NCBI RefSeq assembly: GCF_004766045.1 | Contig: NZ_SPQQ01000003.1 | Coordinates: forward strand, 496,001 to 560,000 | DNA: 64,000 nt | Source of the DNA: Desulfosporosinus fructosivorans | GTDB lineage: Bacteria; Bacillota; Desulfitobacteriia; Desulfitobacteriales; Desulfitobacteriaceae | Reading direction: 5' to 3' | Shown: in pieces, positions 1-8,557 of the stretch | Position numbering within the stretch: position 1 is the first letter of the stretch | Layout: each line of letters begins with the position of its first letter | Notes under the pieces: generated by a model | Database searches by the model: none | Seen by the model: the letters and a program-made list of their open reading frames with translations, nothing else | What the model was told of the DNA's origin: nothing | Made by a program: the position numbers and the translations under genes

Positions 1-81
1 CTGATGGCAAACGGACTGATTATTGGGGTAACTATTGCAATTTTATTGGAGCATGTTATTTTTAGAGTTAATCTGAAATAG
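1..81 (+). CDS. C-terminal tail of a membrane protein, possibly a nucleobase permease (partial)
   Basis: The window opens inside a reading frame that runs to a TAG at 79-81. Only 26 residues are visible. They form one hydrophobic helix (the stretch ANGLIIGVTIAILLEH) followed by a short polar tail. This pattern resembles the last helix of NCS2 xanthine/uracil permeases, but so short a fragment cannot settle the family. The gene ends about 240 bp before the ABC importer and is probably a separate transcription unit. Confidence 0.4.
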   Translation: MMANGLIIGVTIAILLEHVIFRVNLK

Positions 82-125
82 AGCCTTCAACAATATGATT
101 TATTAAAAAATATTACTTAAACCTT

Positions 126-225
126 CACAGAAAGCTATTGAATTTTCTGTGATCTTAGATTACACTGTAATAAAAGTATTACTTATTGAACAATTAGAAT
201 TACTTATACATGGAGGTGAGATTTA
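126..225 (+). promoter_or_regulatory. Promoter and leader of the ABC importer operon, copy 1 of a shared regulatory module
   Basis: A sigmaA-like promoter is visible: -35 TTGAAT at 138-143, a 17-bp spacer, and -10 TACACT at 161-166. The inverted repeat CACAGAAA (126-133) / TTTCTGTG (144-151) overlaps the -35 and is a good operator candidate. The same -35, spacer length, -10 and about 50 bp of leader ending in a GGNGGTGAGAT block recur at 18726-18812 ahead of the transhydroxylase. In both copies the block lies roughly 100 nt before the true start codon. Co-regulation of importer and transhydroxylase is inferred from this. Confidence 0.7.
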
Positions 226-317
226 TAATAAATTGGTAATTGGCGATATCTGAAGGCTTGGAGAAGGCGATCCAGACCATAACAAGAGTTAATAAATAAT
301 ATAAGGGAGGTATATTT

Positions 318-1625
318 ATGAAAAAACGAGTAGCTACCAAGTCGGGGGTATGGTTCTTGGCCTTGCTAATGGCGAGCACGTTATTGATATTGGGCGGTTG
401 TGGCACTAAGTCAGCTTCAGAGTCATCTGGGGGGATATCAGCAGAAGCCCAGCGTGCTGACAAACGGGGCTATATTCTGATTGGTATTCCTAGTCCGTCG
501 ACCGGTCCTCTAGCAGGTTTTGGTGAAGCTTCTCCTTGGGTCGAAAATCGGGCTCTTACTGAGATTAACAAGGATGGGGGAATCCTTGTTAAAGAACTTA
601 ACAAGAAACTTCCAGTTAAAATCAAGATCGTGGACACTGAAAGTAATCCTACCAAAGCTGCGGATGTTGCTTCCAAGCTCGTTTTGGACGATAAGGTTGA
701 TATGTTGTTGGTTTTACACACACCTGACACAGTTAACCCAGTGAGTGCCGTTGCCGAACGCTACGGAATTCCAACGGTCTCACTTGATGAACCTGTGGAT
801 GCGTGGCTGGCAGGGGGACCGTATAAGTGGAGCTATCACGCCTTTTGGACGGTAGATGATCTTTCCAAGCAATTTATGTCTATTTGGGGTTCTGCCAGTG
901 ATCAGAACAAAACTGTAGGTTATTTATTTCCAAATGATTCAGATGGTATAGTTTTTGAGAAAATATTTTCGCAAAAACTTCCAGCCGAAGGCTATAAAAT
1001 AGTCGATCCAGGTAGATTTCCTAATGGCACCAAAGACTATAGTGCCATCATAAATCAATTTAAGAAAGAGAACGTTCAAATTTTAACGGGTGTTATGATT
1101 CCTCCAGATTTTGCAGCCTTTTTGAAACAGGCTAATCAATTGGGATATAGTCCTAAGATTGTAACGGTAGGTAAGGCGTATCTTTTCCCCACAGATGTGA
1201 AGGCCATCGGCGGAACACTTGCTCAAGGATTAACTTCAGAGGTCTGGTGGAGTCCGTATAATTCATATAAGTCATCCTTGACAGGTGAAAGTTCCAAAGA
1301 ACTTTGTGACGCTTGGACACAAGCCGCAGGAAAGCAGTGGACTCCAGTCCTTGGCTTCAACTATGCAGGAATGGAAATCGTTGCTGATGTGTTGAAACGA
1401 ACCGCATCTCTCGACAAGGAACAAATCAGACAGACCATAGGCCAAACTGATTTGAACACCATGGTGGGTCCTATTAAGTACAATGAAGATCATTATTCAA
1501 AGACACCGCTACTGGGCGGACAATGGACACAGGGGCAGGGAGGATCTTGGAACTTAGAAATTATCAATAATACGCAGCATCCTGATAGTCCCACAACAGC
1601 TAAAATTATTTTCCCGCTTCCTTAA
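318..1625 (+). CDS. ABC transporter substrate-binding lipoprotein, branched-chain amino acid type
   Basis: This 435-residue lipoprotein would capture a small carboxylate or amide outside the cell and hand it to the LivH/LivM-type permease encoded downstream. The N-terminus has basic residues, a hydrophobic stretch and a lipobox ending LGGC with the lipidated Cys at residue 28. The mature part has the type I periplasmic-binding-protein pattern (PSTGPLAGFGE near residue 60, then alternating Rossmann-like lobes). The start at 318 has a strong GGGAGG site. This family includes binders of branched-chain amino acids, urea and aromatic acids. Its place in a gallate cluster and its promoter shared with the transhydroxylase favour an aromatic substrate, but this is inference. 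Confidence 0.85.
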   Translation: MKKRVATKSGVWFLALLMASTLLILGGCGTKSASESSGGISAEAQRADKRGYILIGIPSPSTGPLAGFGEASPWVENRALTEINKDGGILVKELNKKLPVKIKIVDTESNPTKAADVASKLVLDDKVDMLLVLHTPDTVNPVSAVAERYGIPTVSLDEPVDAWLAGGPYKWSYHAFWTVDDLSKQFMSIWGSASDQNKTVGYLFPNDSDGIVFEKIFSQKLPAEGYKIVDPGRFPNGTKDYSAIINQFKKENVQILTGVMIPPDFAAFLKQANQLGYSPKIVTVGKAYLFPTDVKAIGGTLAQGLTSEVWWSPYNSYKSSLTGESSKELCDAWTQAAGKQWTPVLGFNYAGMEIVADVLKRTASLDKEQIRQTIGQTDLNTMVGPIKYNEDHYSKTPLLGGQWTQGQGGSWNLEIINNTQHPDSPTTAKIIFPLP

Positions 1626-1669
1626 TGTGAGGTGGGAGGGTAACTTAACAATAGTACTGACAAAATAGA

Positions 1670-1708
1670 TTTTCGGTGAGAAGACCTCCACATAGCTCTC
1701 ACCGAAAA
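1670..1708 (+). other. Intercistronic hairpin between binding protein and ATPase genes
   Basis: A perfect 12-bp inverted repeat, TTTTCGGTGAGA (1670-1681) and TCTCACCGAAAA (1697-1708), has a 15-nt loop. No T-run follows, so it is not an ordinary intrinsic terminator. Such hairpins behind binding-protein genes commonly stabilise the upstream mRNA or cause partial termination, which would yield more binding protein than ATPase. That role is inferred. Confidence 0.6.
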
Positions 1709-1730
1709 ACAGATTAGGGTGGGCTGTACT

Positions 1731-2456
1731 ATGAGTGAAATAATAACAGTTGAGAACCTAACCGTTGCGTTTGGTAAACACAAAGTTCTAGATTCTCTTT
1801 CTATGGGGGTTCAGCAAGGAGAAGTTCTGGGCGTTATTGGTCCAAATGGAGCGGGCAAGACAACTTTGTTGAACACTTTGAGTGGTCGGATTAAGCCGCA
1901 GGGAGGCAGAATCGTTTATCAAGGGATAGAGATTACCAGAGTATCCCCTGCCCAGCGATGTCGAATGGGGATTGGCAGGACCTATCAGGTTCCATGCCCG
2001 TTTGAAAATTTAACGGTTTATGAAAATATTTTGGTTGGTGGAGTTCATGGGGCAGGATTTTCGGAAAGAAAAGCACGGGATAAATGTCTGGAAATTCTGT
2101 CCTTTACAGGAATTGCGGAAAAAAGGGATATTTTGGCTGGAAAACTGACTCTCATGGATCGCAAGAGACTGGAAGTGGCGCGGGCTCTTGCTACCAACCC
2201 CAAAGTTCTCTTGTTGGATGAAGTGGCCGCGGGGCTGACCGAAGTAGAAGTAAAAGCAGTGATGCAAATCGTAGAAAACATCAAGAATATGGGTGTTACG
2301 ATTATTTGGATCGAACACATTCTTAAGACCATGCTAGAAGCAACCGACCAATTGATGTGTTTAGCAGAGGGTAAAAACATTACGTGTGGGGTTCCGCAAG
2401 AAATTCTGGCTTCGAAACTGGTAGAAGAGGTATATTTGGGAGTTGAGGATGCATGA
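1731..2456 (+). CDS. livG: ABC transporter ATP-binding protein, LivG-like
   Basis: One of two ATPases energising the importer. The ATG at 1731 is preferred to an in-frame GTG at 1719 because the AGGGTGGG ribosome site lies just upstream of it. Walker A GPNGAGKTT is at residues 37-45, the Q-loop at about 86, Walker B ending LLLDE at about 160-164, and the H-loop histidine in WIEH. The signature loop is unusual: LTLMDRKR at 139-146 stands where LivG proteins normally carry a glycine- and glutamine-containing C-loop (such as LAYGQQR). The gene overlaps the next ATPase by an ATGA junction, so the two are translationally coupled. Confidence 0.88.
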   Translation: MSEIITVENLTVAFGKHKVLDSLSMGVQQGEVLGVIGPNGAGKTTLLNTLSGRIKPQGGRIVYQGIEITRVSPAQRCRMGIGRTYQVPCPFENLTVYENILVGGVHGAGFSERKARDKCLEILSFTGIAEKRDILAGKLTLMDRKRLEVARALATNPKVLLLDEVAAGLTEVEVKAVMQIVENIKNMGVTIIWIEHILKTMLEATDQLMCLAEGKNITCGVPQEILASKLVEEVYLGVEDA

Positions 2457-3172
2457 CATCGAACAATGTACTATTGAAAGTTGAGGGCATTGACGTTTCT
2501 TATGGTGATTTTCAGGCTCTGCGAAAAGTCAAACTTGAGGTTAAAGAAGGAACGGTAGTTTCCGTCATCGGTGCGAACGGAGCAGGAAAGTCCACTTTAT
2601 TCCAAGCCATATCCGGTCTCCAAAAGCCAAGTGAAGGGAAAATTAGCTTTATGAATAACGACATCACGGGCTGTTTAGCGCATGAAATTGTGGCGCAGGG
2701 CATTTCCATGGTTCCGGAAGGAGGCAGGGTATTTCCTGGATTGAGTGTTTTGGAGAACCTCATTATTGGCTCGTACACTAAGGATGCTAGAAAAAAGAAG
2801 ACAAAGCTCTTACGTCGGACCTATGATTTATTTCCGATTCTCTTGGAAAAAGCAAACCAGCTTGCGGGCAATCTCAGCGGAGGTCAACGGCAGATGTTGG
2901 CGATCGGGAGGGCCTTGATGTCAGATCCAAAGTTAATACTTTTTGATGAAGTCTCGCTGGGACTAGCTCCATTGGTCGTAAAAGACATTTATAAACAGAT
3001 AGAGGCGATCAATCAAGAAGGAACAACGTTTGTCTTGGTGGAACAGGATGTTCGCAGAAGCCTAAGAGCGTCAGAAATGAGTTATGTCATGCTGGCGGGA
3101 GAAATTGTTTTGTCTGGAAAGTCTTCGGAACTCTCAGAAGAGAGTGTGCGCAAGGCATACTTCGGAATCTGA
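2453..3172 (+). CDS. livF: ABC transporter ATP-binding protein, LivF-like
   Basis: The second ATPase of the importer, 239 residues, the usual LivF length. Walker A GANGAGKST is at 40-48, a canonical LSGGQRQM signature follows, and Walker B ILFDE is followed by SLGLAP, typical of LivF. Its start overlaps the livG stop (ATGA at 2453-2456). With one canonical and one degenerate signature, the LivG/LivF pair may hydrolyse ATP asymmetrically. Confidence 0.9.
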   Translation: MTSNNVLLKVEGIDVSYGDFQALRKVKLEVKEGTVVSVIGANGAGKSTLFQAISGLQKPSEGKISFMNNDITGCLAHEIVAQGISMVPEGGRVFPGLSVLENLIIGSYTKDARKKKTKLLRRTYDLFPILLEKANQLAGNLSGGQRQMLAIGRALMSDPKLILFDEVSLGLAPLVVKDIYKQIEAINQEGTTFVLVEQDVRRSLRASEMSYVMLAGEIVLSGKSSELSEESVRKAYFGI

Positions 3173-3223
3173 GGAGAGCTAGAGTACAGAGTTATTTATT
3201 AAGGTGGTTTCTGGGAGGCGATA

Positions 3224-4093
3224 ATGGTGGTTCAAAGTCTAGCACAACCGTTGGTGAATGGAATCTTATTAGGTGGTCTATATGCCTTGATTGGGATCGG
3301 TATGAGCATGGTTTTTGGAATTATGAAACTAACTAATTTGGCTCACGGTGATCTGCTGATCTTATCGAGCTATCTCAGTTTTGGTATAACGCAATCCTTA
3401 GGACTAAATCCCCTGCTAACTGTGATTCTTGTTACCCCAGTAATGTTCTTCGTTGGGTATGCATTCCAGAACTTACTCTTGAATCGAATGCTGGGAAAAG
3501 GGGCGGAATCACCCATGCTTGTCACATTTGGAATCTCGATCATCCTTCAGAATTCCTTGTTGGCGATTTTTAGCCCGGATGCTCGTGCTTTAACAAGTAA
3601 TCTTGCCAGCCAAAGTGTTATTATTACGAATTATTTGAGTATTCCAGTCATCTATTTAGTCGATTTCTTTGCCGCCTGTTTTGTCATCTTGATTCTTAAC
3701 TTCTTTTTGAAAAAAACTTATCCAGGTCGGGCAATAAGAGCAGCTTCGGATGACGGAAATGTAGCGAAGCTTATGGGGATTAATATTAAAAGAATCTATA
3801 GTATTGCGATGGGTATAGCGATGATGACGGCAGCTATAGCAGGTGTTCTAGTAGGTATGACCTATAATTTCTATCCTTACACGGGAACACAGTACTTGAT
3901 CATCGCTTTTGGTGTGGTTGTTATTGGGGGGATGGGCAGTATTGGAGGTACTTTGGTAGCCGGAGTCATCCTAGGTTTGGCACAAGTTTTGGGAGCTCAT
4001 TTTTTTGGTACTGAGATGCAGCTTCTGTCAGGATACATTGTTCTCTTAGCTATGCTTGTCTTGAGACCACAGGGGCTTTTTGGGCATAACTGA
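3224..4093 (+). CDS. livH: Branched-chain-type ABC transporter permease, LivH-like
   Basis: A 289-residue hydrophobic protein with about eight membrane segments. It starts with a GGGAGGCG ribosome site. The LivH hallmarks GGLYALIGIGMSMVFGIMK and the EAA-like loop near the C-terminus (GGMGSIGGTLVAGVILG) are present. It forms the transmembrane pore with the next gene product. The 51-bp gap after livF contains no terminator, so it belongs to the same operon. Confidence 0.9.
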   Translation: MVVQSLAQPLVNGILLGGLYALIGIGMSMVFGIMKLTNLAHGDLLILSSYLSFGITQSLGLNPLLTVILVTPVMFFVGYAFQNLLLNRMLGKGAESPMLVTFGISIILQNSLLAIFSPDARALTSNLASQSVIITNYLSIPVIYLVDFFAACFVILILNFFLKKTYPGRAIRAASDDGNVAKLMGINIKRIYSIAMGIAMMTAAIAGVLVGMTYNFYPYTGTQYLIIAFGVVVIGGMGSIGGTLVAGVILGLAQVLGAHFFGTEMQLLSGYIVLLAMLVLRPQGLFGHN

Positions 4094-4150
4094 GTTTGAT
4101 CTCATTCGGAAAGGGGTGTTTTAGCTATCTTATTACGTGATTTAAACCTC

Positions 4151-5104
4151 ATGTTAAAGAGGTTGACCTCAAACCGATCCATAAAGTATTCTGCTTTAGG
4201 GTTACTAGTGCTCGTACTTCTGACAGTGCCTCTTTGGGGTACTCAATATCTGGTTATGCTGTTTCTTTTGATTTCACTTTACGTAGCGTTTGCTCAAATG
4301 TGGAATCTGCTAGCTGGGTACGCAGGTCTAATCTCTTTAGGACAGCAGATTTTTATCGGATTGGGAGGATATACACTGGCAGTATTAACTGAATATTATG
4401 GTTTAACCATCTGGCAGAGCATTCTAATGGGTGGATTGATTTCAGGAGTGGTTGCTGCATTCCTAGCATTCCTACTATTTAGAATGAAAGGCGTTTACTT
4501 TACTATCGCTAGCTGGATTACAGCGGAAATAATGGTTGTGGTGTTTAGTAATTGGGCCTATGTGCGTCAGGGTATGGGGATTTTCATTCGATCTGCCTAT
4601 AAATTATCAACCAATGATATCTACTATGCAGCCCTTGCTTTGGGAATTAGTTCAGTTATCCTCGTTCAGATCATACTGCGATCGAAGTTGGGATTAGGGT
4701 TGATGGCCATGCGAGATAACGAAGGAGCCGCGGAAACGATGGGTGTGGAGATCTTTAAGTCTAAACTCTATTGTTTTATCATCTCTGCAGTGGTGACAGG
4801 ATTTACTGGAGGAGTATTGTATCTATCACAGGCTTTTATTCAACCGACGGCAGCATTTAGTATAAGTTGGACGGTGGCTGTAATCTTCATTGTCATCATA
4901 GGTGGAATAGGGACGGTGGTGGGTCCCATTGTGGGTGCGGTTATCTATGTCCTCTTACAACAATTTCTTTCCCAATATGTCGGAATAGGAATGCTGATTC
5001 TGGGTGTGATGGCCATTACGGTCATACTGATAGCACCAAAGGGGATCATGGGGACCCTACAGCAAAAGTTGAGATTTGAAATCTTCTCATCTCGAAGAAT
5101 CTAG
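4151..5104 (+). CDS. livM: Branched-chain-type ABC transporter permease, LivM-like
   Basis: The second permease subunit, 317 residues with about nine membrane segments. LivM-type signatures include NLLAGYAGLISLGQ near residue 50, MRDNEGAAETMGV in the cytoplasmic coupling loop and GGIGTVVGPIVGAV near the C-terminus. It completes the five-component importer (binding protein, two ATPases, two permeases). The substrate is not evident from sequence; the catabolic context suggests an aromatic acid or a related plant-derived compound. Confidence 0.9.
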   Translation: MLKRLTSNRSIKYSALGLLVLVLLTVPLWGTQYLVMLFLLISLYVAFAQMWNLLAGYAGLISLGQQIFIGLGGYTLAVLTEYYGLTIWQSILMGGLISGVVAAFLAFLLFRMKGVYFTIASWITAEIMVVVFSNWAYVRQGMGIFIRSAYKLSTNDIYYAALALGISSVILVQIILRSKLGLGLMAMRDNEGAAETMGVEIFKSKLYCFIISAVVTGFTGGVLYLSQAFIQPTAAFSISWTVAVIFIVIIGGIGTVVGPIVGAVIYVLLQQFLSQYVGIGMLILGVMAITVILIAPKGIMGTLQQKLRFEIFSSRRI

Positions 5105-5170
5105 AGCTGCATGGCGGAGATTGGCATCGTATTGTTTAATCATGTCAATTAAGAAGGGAAGGCAATTAAA

Positions 5171-5995
5171 ATGGATTTAGAGAATGAGGTTCTTAAATCA
5201 TTGGATACCTTGCTCCCGTATTTAATAGTTACAATGGGTAGTGATACTTGTTTCGCAATAACAGATGGGGAAAAATTCCTTAGACTCATAGTAAATGATA
5301 TTCCAATACCAGCTAAGGAAGGAGATAACGTACCGAAGGAAGATACAAATTATAGGGTATTTAAATCAGGAAAAATGATTATTGAAATATTACCTAAAGA
5401 GGTTTTTGGCTTTTCATTTCGCTCAATCGTTTTTCCTATTAAAGACGTTGATGGTAAGGTAATCGGAACGCTAGCTATGGGCAAGAGCTTAGACAAACAA
5501 GTTAAGATTCTTGAAGTGTCAGAAGTATTGGCTGGGTCATTATTGCAAATATCCACTACTATAGGCCAAATATCATTCGGTATCCAGGATGTTGTAGTCT
5601 CAAGCTCGGAAATATTATCCCATGTAGCTCTGGTAAATGAGGAAAATACAAAAGCGGATGAAATATTAAAATTTATTAAAACTATTGCGAACCAGACTAA
5701 TTTATTAGGTTTAAATGCGGCTATTGAGGCAGCCAGAGCGGGCGATGTTGGTAGGGGCTTTAGTGTGGTCGCTAATGAGATTCGCAAACTTTCCACAACA
5801 AGTAAAGAATCAATCGATAAAATTAATGAATTTCTTGATAAAACCAAAAACTCTATATCTAGCATTCATCAACAAGTAAAAAATGTACATGATGTTTTTC
5901 AGGAACAAGCGGCTGGTATGGAGGAAATTACTGCATCTCTTCAAGAACTAAGCGCAACGGCTGAGTATTTGAGACAGATCTCAAGCAATTTTTAA
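5171..5995 (+). CDS. Soluble methyl-accepting chemotaxis-type receptor
   Basis: A 274-residue receptor without any membrane helix. The N-terminal 115 residues form a small sensory domain. Residues 120-274 are a helical signalling region with the highly conserved hairpin tip, [20 protein letters not shown] at about 177-196, followed by [15 protein letters not shown]. It would activate CheA, or act as a cytoplasmic signalling adaptor. The cytoplasmic location and position straight after the importer suggest that it senses the imported compound or an intracellular metabolite. No other chemotaxis gene is adjacent. Confidence 0.85.
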   Translation: MDLENEVLKSLDTLLPYLIVTMGSDTCFAITDGEKFLRLIVNDIPIPAKEGDNVPKEDTNYRVFKSGKMIIEILPKEVFGFSFRSIVFPIKDVDGKVIGTLAMGKSLDKQVKILEVSEVLAGSLLQISTTIGQISFGIQDVVVSSSEILSHVALVNEENTKADEILKFIKTIANQTNLLGLNAAIEAARAGDVGRGFSVVANEIRKLSTTSKESIDKINEFLDKTKNSISSIHQQVKNVHDVFQEQAAGMEEITASLQELSATAEYLRQISSNF

Positions 5996-6359
5996 ATTAA
6001 TAACCAAGTGAATATTCTGTAAATTTATTTTTAGACAATATTAGCAAGCGGTGAATCAAGAGCTTTGGTCCAGGCAAAGAGATTCTTATGGAGATAACAC
6101 ATGTCAACACACTTAATAGCCAATCTAAAAGATGAATAGCCAGATATTTTGGAGTTTGAGCTGGATTATAAGTAAGAGAATTCTCTAATGACCTTTTATT
6201 AATTCTGTTCTTTGACAGAGCATTCCCGGCCAATTCATATCTCGATTAAGTGCATGTCGTCCAACAATATATAACGTCATTATTGTCTTTACTTTTGCGA
6301 TAAGTTTGACGTTAGAGCCCTTAATATTTCTAATTATTGAATTGAAAAGGAGCTAAGTG
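5996..6359. other. Intergenic stretch without a supported gene
   Basis: About 360 bp separate the chemoreceptor from the sigma54 activator. I see no start codon with a ribosome site opening a plausible frame on either strand. The composition is AT-rich (about 35% G+C by eye). An AAGGAG site at 6347-6352 serves the next gene. No clear promoter, terminator or repeat was recognised. Confidence 0.5.
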
Positions 6360-7892
6360 ATGGAAAATAACACTTTAGTCTTGGATACTATGGCTAAGAA
6401 TCAAATTTGTCAATTGATCGAGGGTACAGGATTAGATGTTAGCACATTAATAAAACAGATAATTAAAGAAAATGAAACATATAGAAATAGGATAGAAGAC
6501 ATGAGTAAGGACTTAAAATCTTATAAAGAACGAGAGCTTGAAGCCCTACTTATTGGCGACGCCCTTTACGACGGGATATATGTTATTGATAAGACTGGAA
6601 TCATCACTGCGGTTAATAAAGCTTTTATAGAAATGACTGGGATTGTGGAATCAGAAATATTAGGTCAAGGTCTGGAGTGGTTAATAGAAAGAAAATTAGT
6701 TACGGAATCTGGATTGTTGGTCCTAAAGGAGAAGGAAAAGGCCTCTAGTGTTACGGTTATTAATAACCAGAAAATAGTAATTACAGCCAGTCCAATATTT
6801 AATGAATTAGGAGAATTAACTCAAGTTTTAACAATAATGAGAGACGTTACAGGACTGAGAAAATTACAAGATAAACTGGAAAATTCGGAAAAACTAACTA
6901 AAAAGTATGTGGATGAACTTAAGTACTTGCGCAAAAGAGAATCAGCCCAAAGTGGATTGATTGGTAGAAGTCTAAGTATGAGCCAAGTTAGGCAGCTTAT
7001 ATATCAGGTTGCTCAAGTGGAGGTTACAGTTTTAATTACGGGTGAAACTGGGGTTGGTAAAGAGGTTGTCGCTAATGATATATATAAAAACAGTTTGAGA
7101 AAAGATTCGCCATACATTAAGGTGAATTGTGCTGCGATTCCCGAAAATTTATTGGAGTCTGAGTTATTTGGCTACGAGAAAGGAGCGTTTACTGGAGCTC
7201 AAAATAAGGATAAGTTAGGTTTGTTCGAAATTGCTAACTCAGGGACAATACTCCTAGATGAAATCGGAGAGATGCCATTTAATCTACAGTCAAAAATTCT
7301 ACGTGTATTACAGGAGAAAGAAATCACTCGAATTGGTGGTTTTAAACCAATAAAGATTGATGTGAGAGTCATTGCGGCGACAAATCAAAATTTGGAAGAA
7401 CAGGTGTCGAAGGGAATGTTTCGGCAAGACCTTTATTATAGATTAAACGTAGTTCCAATCCAAATTCCTCCACTTCGCTCACGATTGGAGGACATTCCTT
7501 TACTAGTTAATCACTTCTTGCATAAGTATAATGAAAAATATAAGGTAAATAAGTATATAAATAATTCGGCTATGGAAGTGCTTCAACAATATGACTGGCC
7601 AGGTAACGTTAGAGAATTAGGAAATATCATCGAGCGACTGATAATAGTCATTAATGAGCCTGTGATTGACTCAGACCATATAGTGAAAATTGTAGACAAT
7701 GAGAAATTAGCCGCAGTTTGCTTTGACAAGAATAATTTAACTTTAAAAGAAGCAGTTAGTATATTAGAAAGACAGATGATAATGAATGCTTTACAAACCT
7801 ATGGAAGTACGCATAAAGCTGCGCCTTCCTTGGGAGTTAGCCAACCAACCGTTTTGCGAAAAGCGAAGGAACTGGGTATTATGGCAAAATGA
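6360..7892 (+). CDS. PAS-containing sigma54-dependent transcriptional activator
   Basis: A 510-residue enhancer-binding protein that remodels sigma54 RNA polymerase. An ATG at 6360 with AAGGAG seven bases upstream is better than the GTG just before it. It has a short N-terminal helical region, a PAS domain (about 60-175), and an AAA+ domain from about 200 with Walker A GETGVGKE, the sigma54-contacting loop GAFTGA and Walker [12 protein letters not shown] Fis-type helix-turn-helix lies at the end ([20 protein letters not shown]). There is no receiver domain, so the PAS domain probably senses a small molecule directly. sigma54-type promoters at 8361 and 10641 are its likely targets. Confidence 0.93.
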   Translation: MENNTLVLDTMAKNQICQLIEGTGLDVSTLIKQIIKENETYRNRIEDMSKDLKSYKERELEALLIGDALYDGIYVIDKTGIITAVNKAFIEMTGIVESEILGQGLEWLIERKLVTESGLLVLKEKEKASSVTVINNQKIVITASPIFNELGELTQVLTIMRDVTGLRKLQDKLENSEKLTKKYVDELKYLRKRESAQSGLIGRSLSMSQVRQLIYQVAQVEVTVLITGETGVGKEVVANDIYKNSLRKDSPYIKVNCAAIPENLLESELFGYEKGAFTGAQNKDKLGLFEIANSGTILLDEIGEMPFNLQSKILRVLQEKEITRIGGFKPIKIDVRVIAATNQNLEEQVSKGMFRQDLYYRLNVVPIQIPPLRSRLEDIPLLVNHFLHKYNEKYKVNKYINNSAMEVLQQYDWPGNVRELGNIIERLIIVINEPVIDSDHIVKIVDNEKLAAVCFDKNNLTLKEAVSILERQMIMNALQTYGSTHKAAPSLGVSQPTVLRKAKELGIMAK

Positions 7893-8095
7893 TACAATAA
7901 TGATTTGTAGATGATATGTAAATGCATCAAAGGAAAAAGCGCCTATTAGGCGCTTTTTCTTTTGATTAGAACAAATGTGATTTAAAAATGTATCTTATAG
8001 GGGAAGTCATCGTTGCAAAGTGAGCACCTATCAGATTATCTTGTTTGACATAGTTATTGCAATGAGTATCGATGAGGAGAGTCATTCTTAGAAAA
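7890..8095 (+). repeat. Regulatory cassette, copy 1 of a roughly 200-bp direct duplication
   Basis: This segment begins at the TGA stop of the activator and matches 10484-10690 in order and spacing. Both copies carry TGATACAATAATG, TGATATGTAAATGCATCA, a terminator hairpin, the block ATCTATCAGATT (first base differs here) and a sigma54-type promoter followed by AGTATC. The copies have diverged by point changes and small indels. This copy's promoter core at 8045-8062 reads TGACAT where copy 2 reads TGGCAT, so it has lost one G of the -24 element and may be weak or dead. Confidence 0.8.
7934..7960 (+). terminator. Intrinsic terminator after the sigma54 activator
   Basis: The perfect stem AAAAAGCGCCTA (7934-7945) / TAGGCGCTTTTT (7947-7958) is followed by more T residues. 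It lies 42 bp behind the activator stop. The A-run on the left arm means that it could also work on the other strand. Confidence 0.85.
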
Positions 8096-8359
8096 ACCGA
8101 ACATTATAATAGCCTCTCGGAATTGTGGAGACTAAAACGGGTAAATTCCCAAAAATAACTGGGAATAAACGATATAACCCGCATTATTAAGGTATTTTTA
8201 GGTGTATCGAACGTTGGTATGTATCTTGTTTAATAGTTAATTGATTATACATAAAAAAGACAAGTATATCTTGGAAGGAGGAATGAAAGAAGGGGTCAAA
8301 AAATGAGGGGGGGTGGTTGTAAACAATTCGCATTTATACAAAAAGTGATGTATGGAGAA

Positions 8360-8378
8360 TTGGTATGAAAATTGCATT
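8360..8378 (+). promoter_or_regulatory. sigma54-type promoter for the sodium:solute symporter
   Basis: TGGTATGAAAATTGC at 8361-8375 has GG and GC with the correct -24/-12 spacing, and CA follows the GC. It differs from the TGGCAC-N5-TTGC consensus only in the less conserved positions. It lies about 180 bp upstream of the symporter start and downstream of the PAS-sigma54 activator gene, which is the obvious candidate regulator. Confidence 0.6.
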
Positions 8379-8557
8379 GTTATAAATTGTATTAGTATTC
8401 TTACTTATACTAATGTTTCAACAAAACGTCCTACAAAGGAGGGAAGAATTTTTGAGTAAAGAGGGGAGAGGTGTTTACAAAAGGCAAGTAGAATTTTGTG
8501 GAGTTATGGAAAACAAAACATGACTTGAATTCTTCGAAAAATGAGGGAGGTTATTAT

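Noticed and set aside
5350..5865. 171-codon minus-strand frame opposite the chemoreceptor gene
   Set aside because: It is antisense to the conserved signalling hairpin of the receptor; there is no ribosome site or motif.
8283..8306. Seven-codon frame with a strong GGAGG site, considered as a leader peptide of the symporter
   Set aside because: It lies upstream of the sigma54-type promoter at 8361, so it is not in that transcript, and seven codons give no coding evidence.
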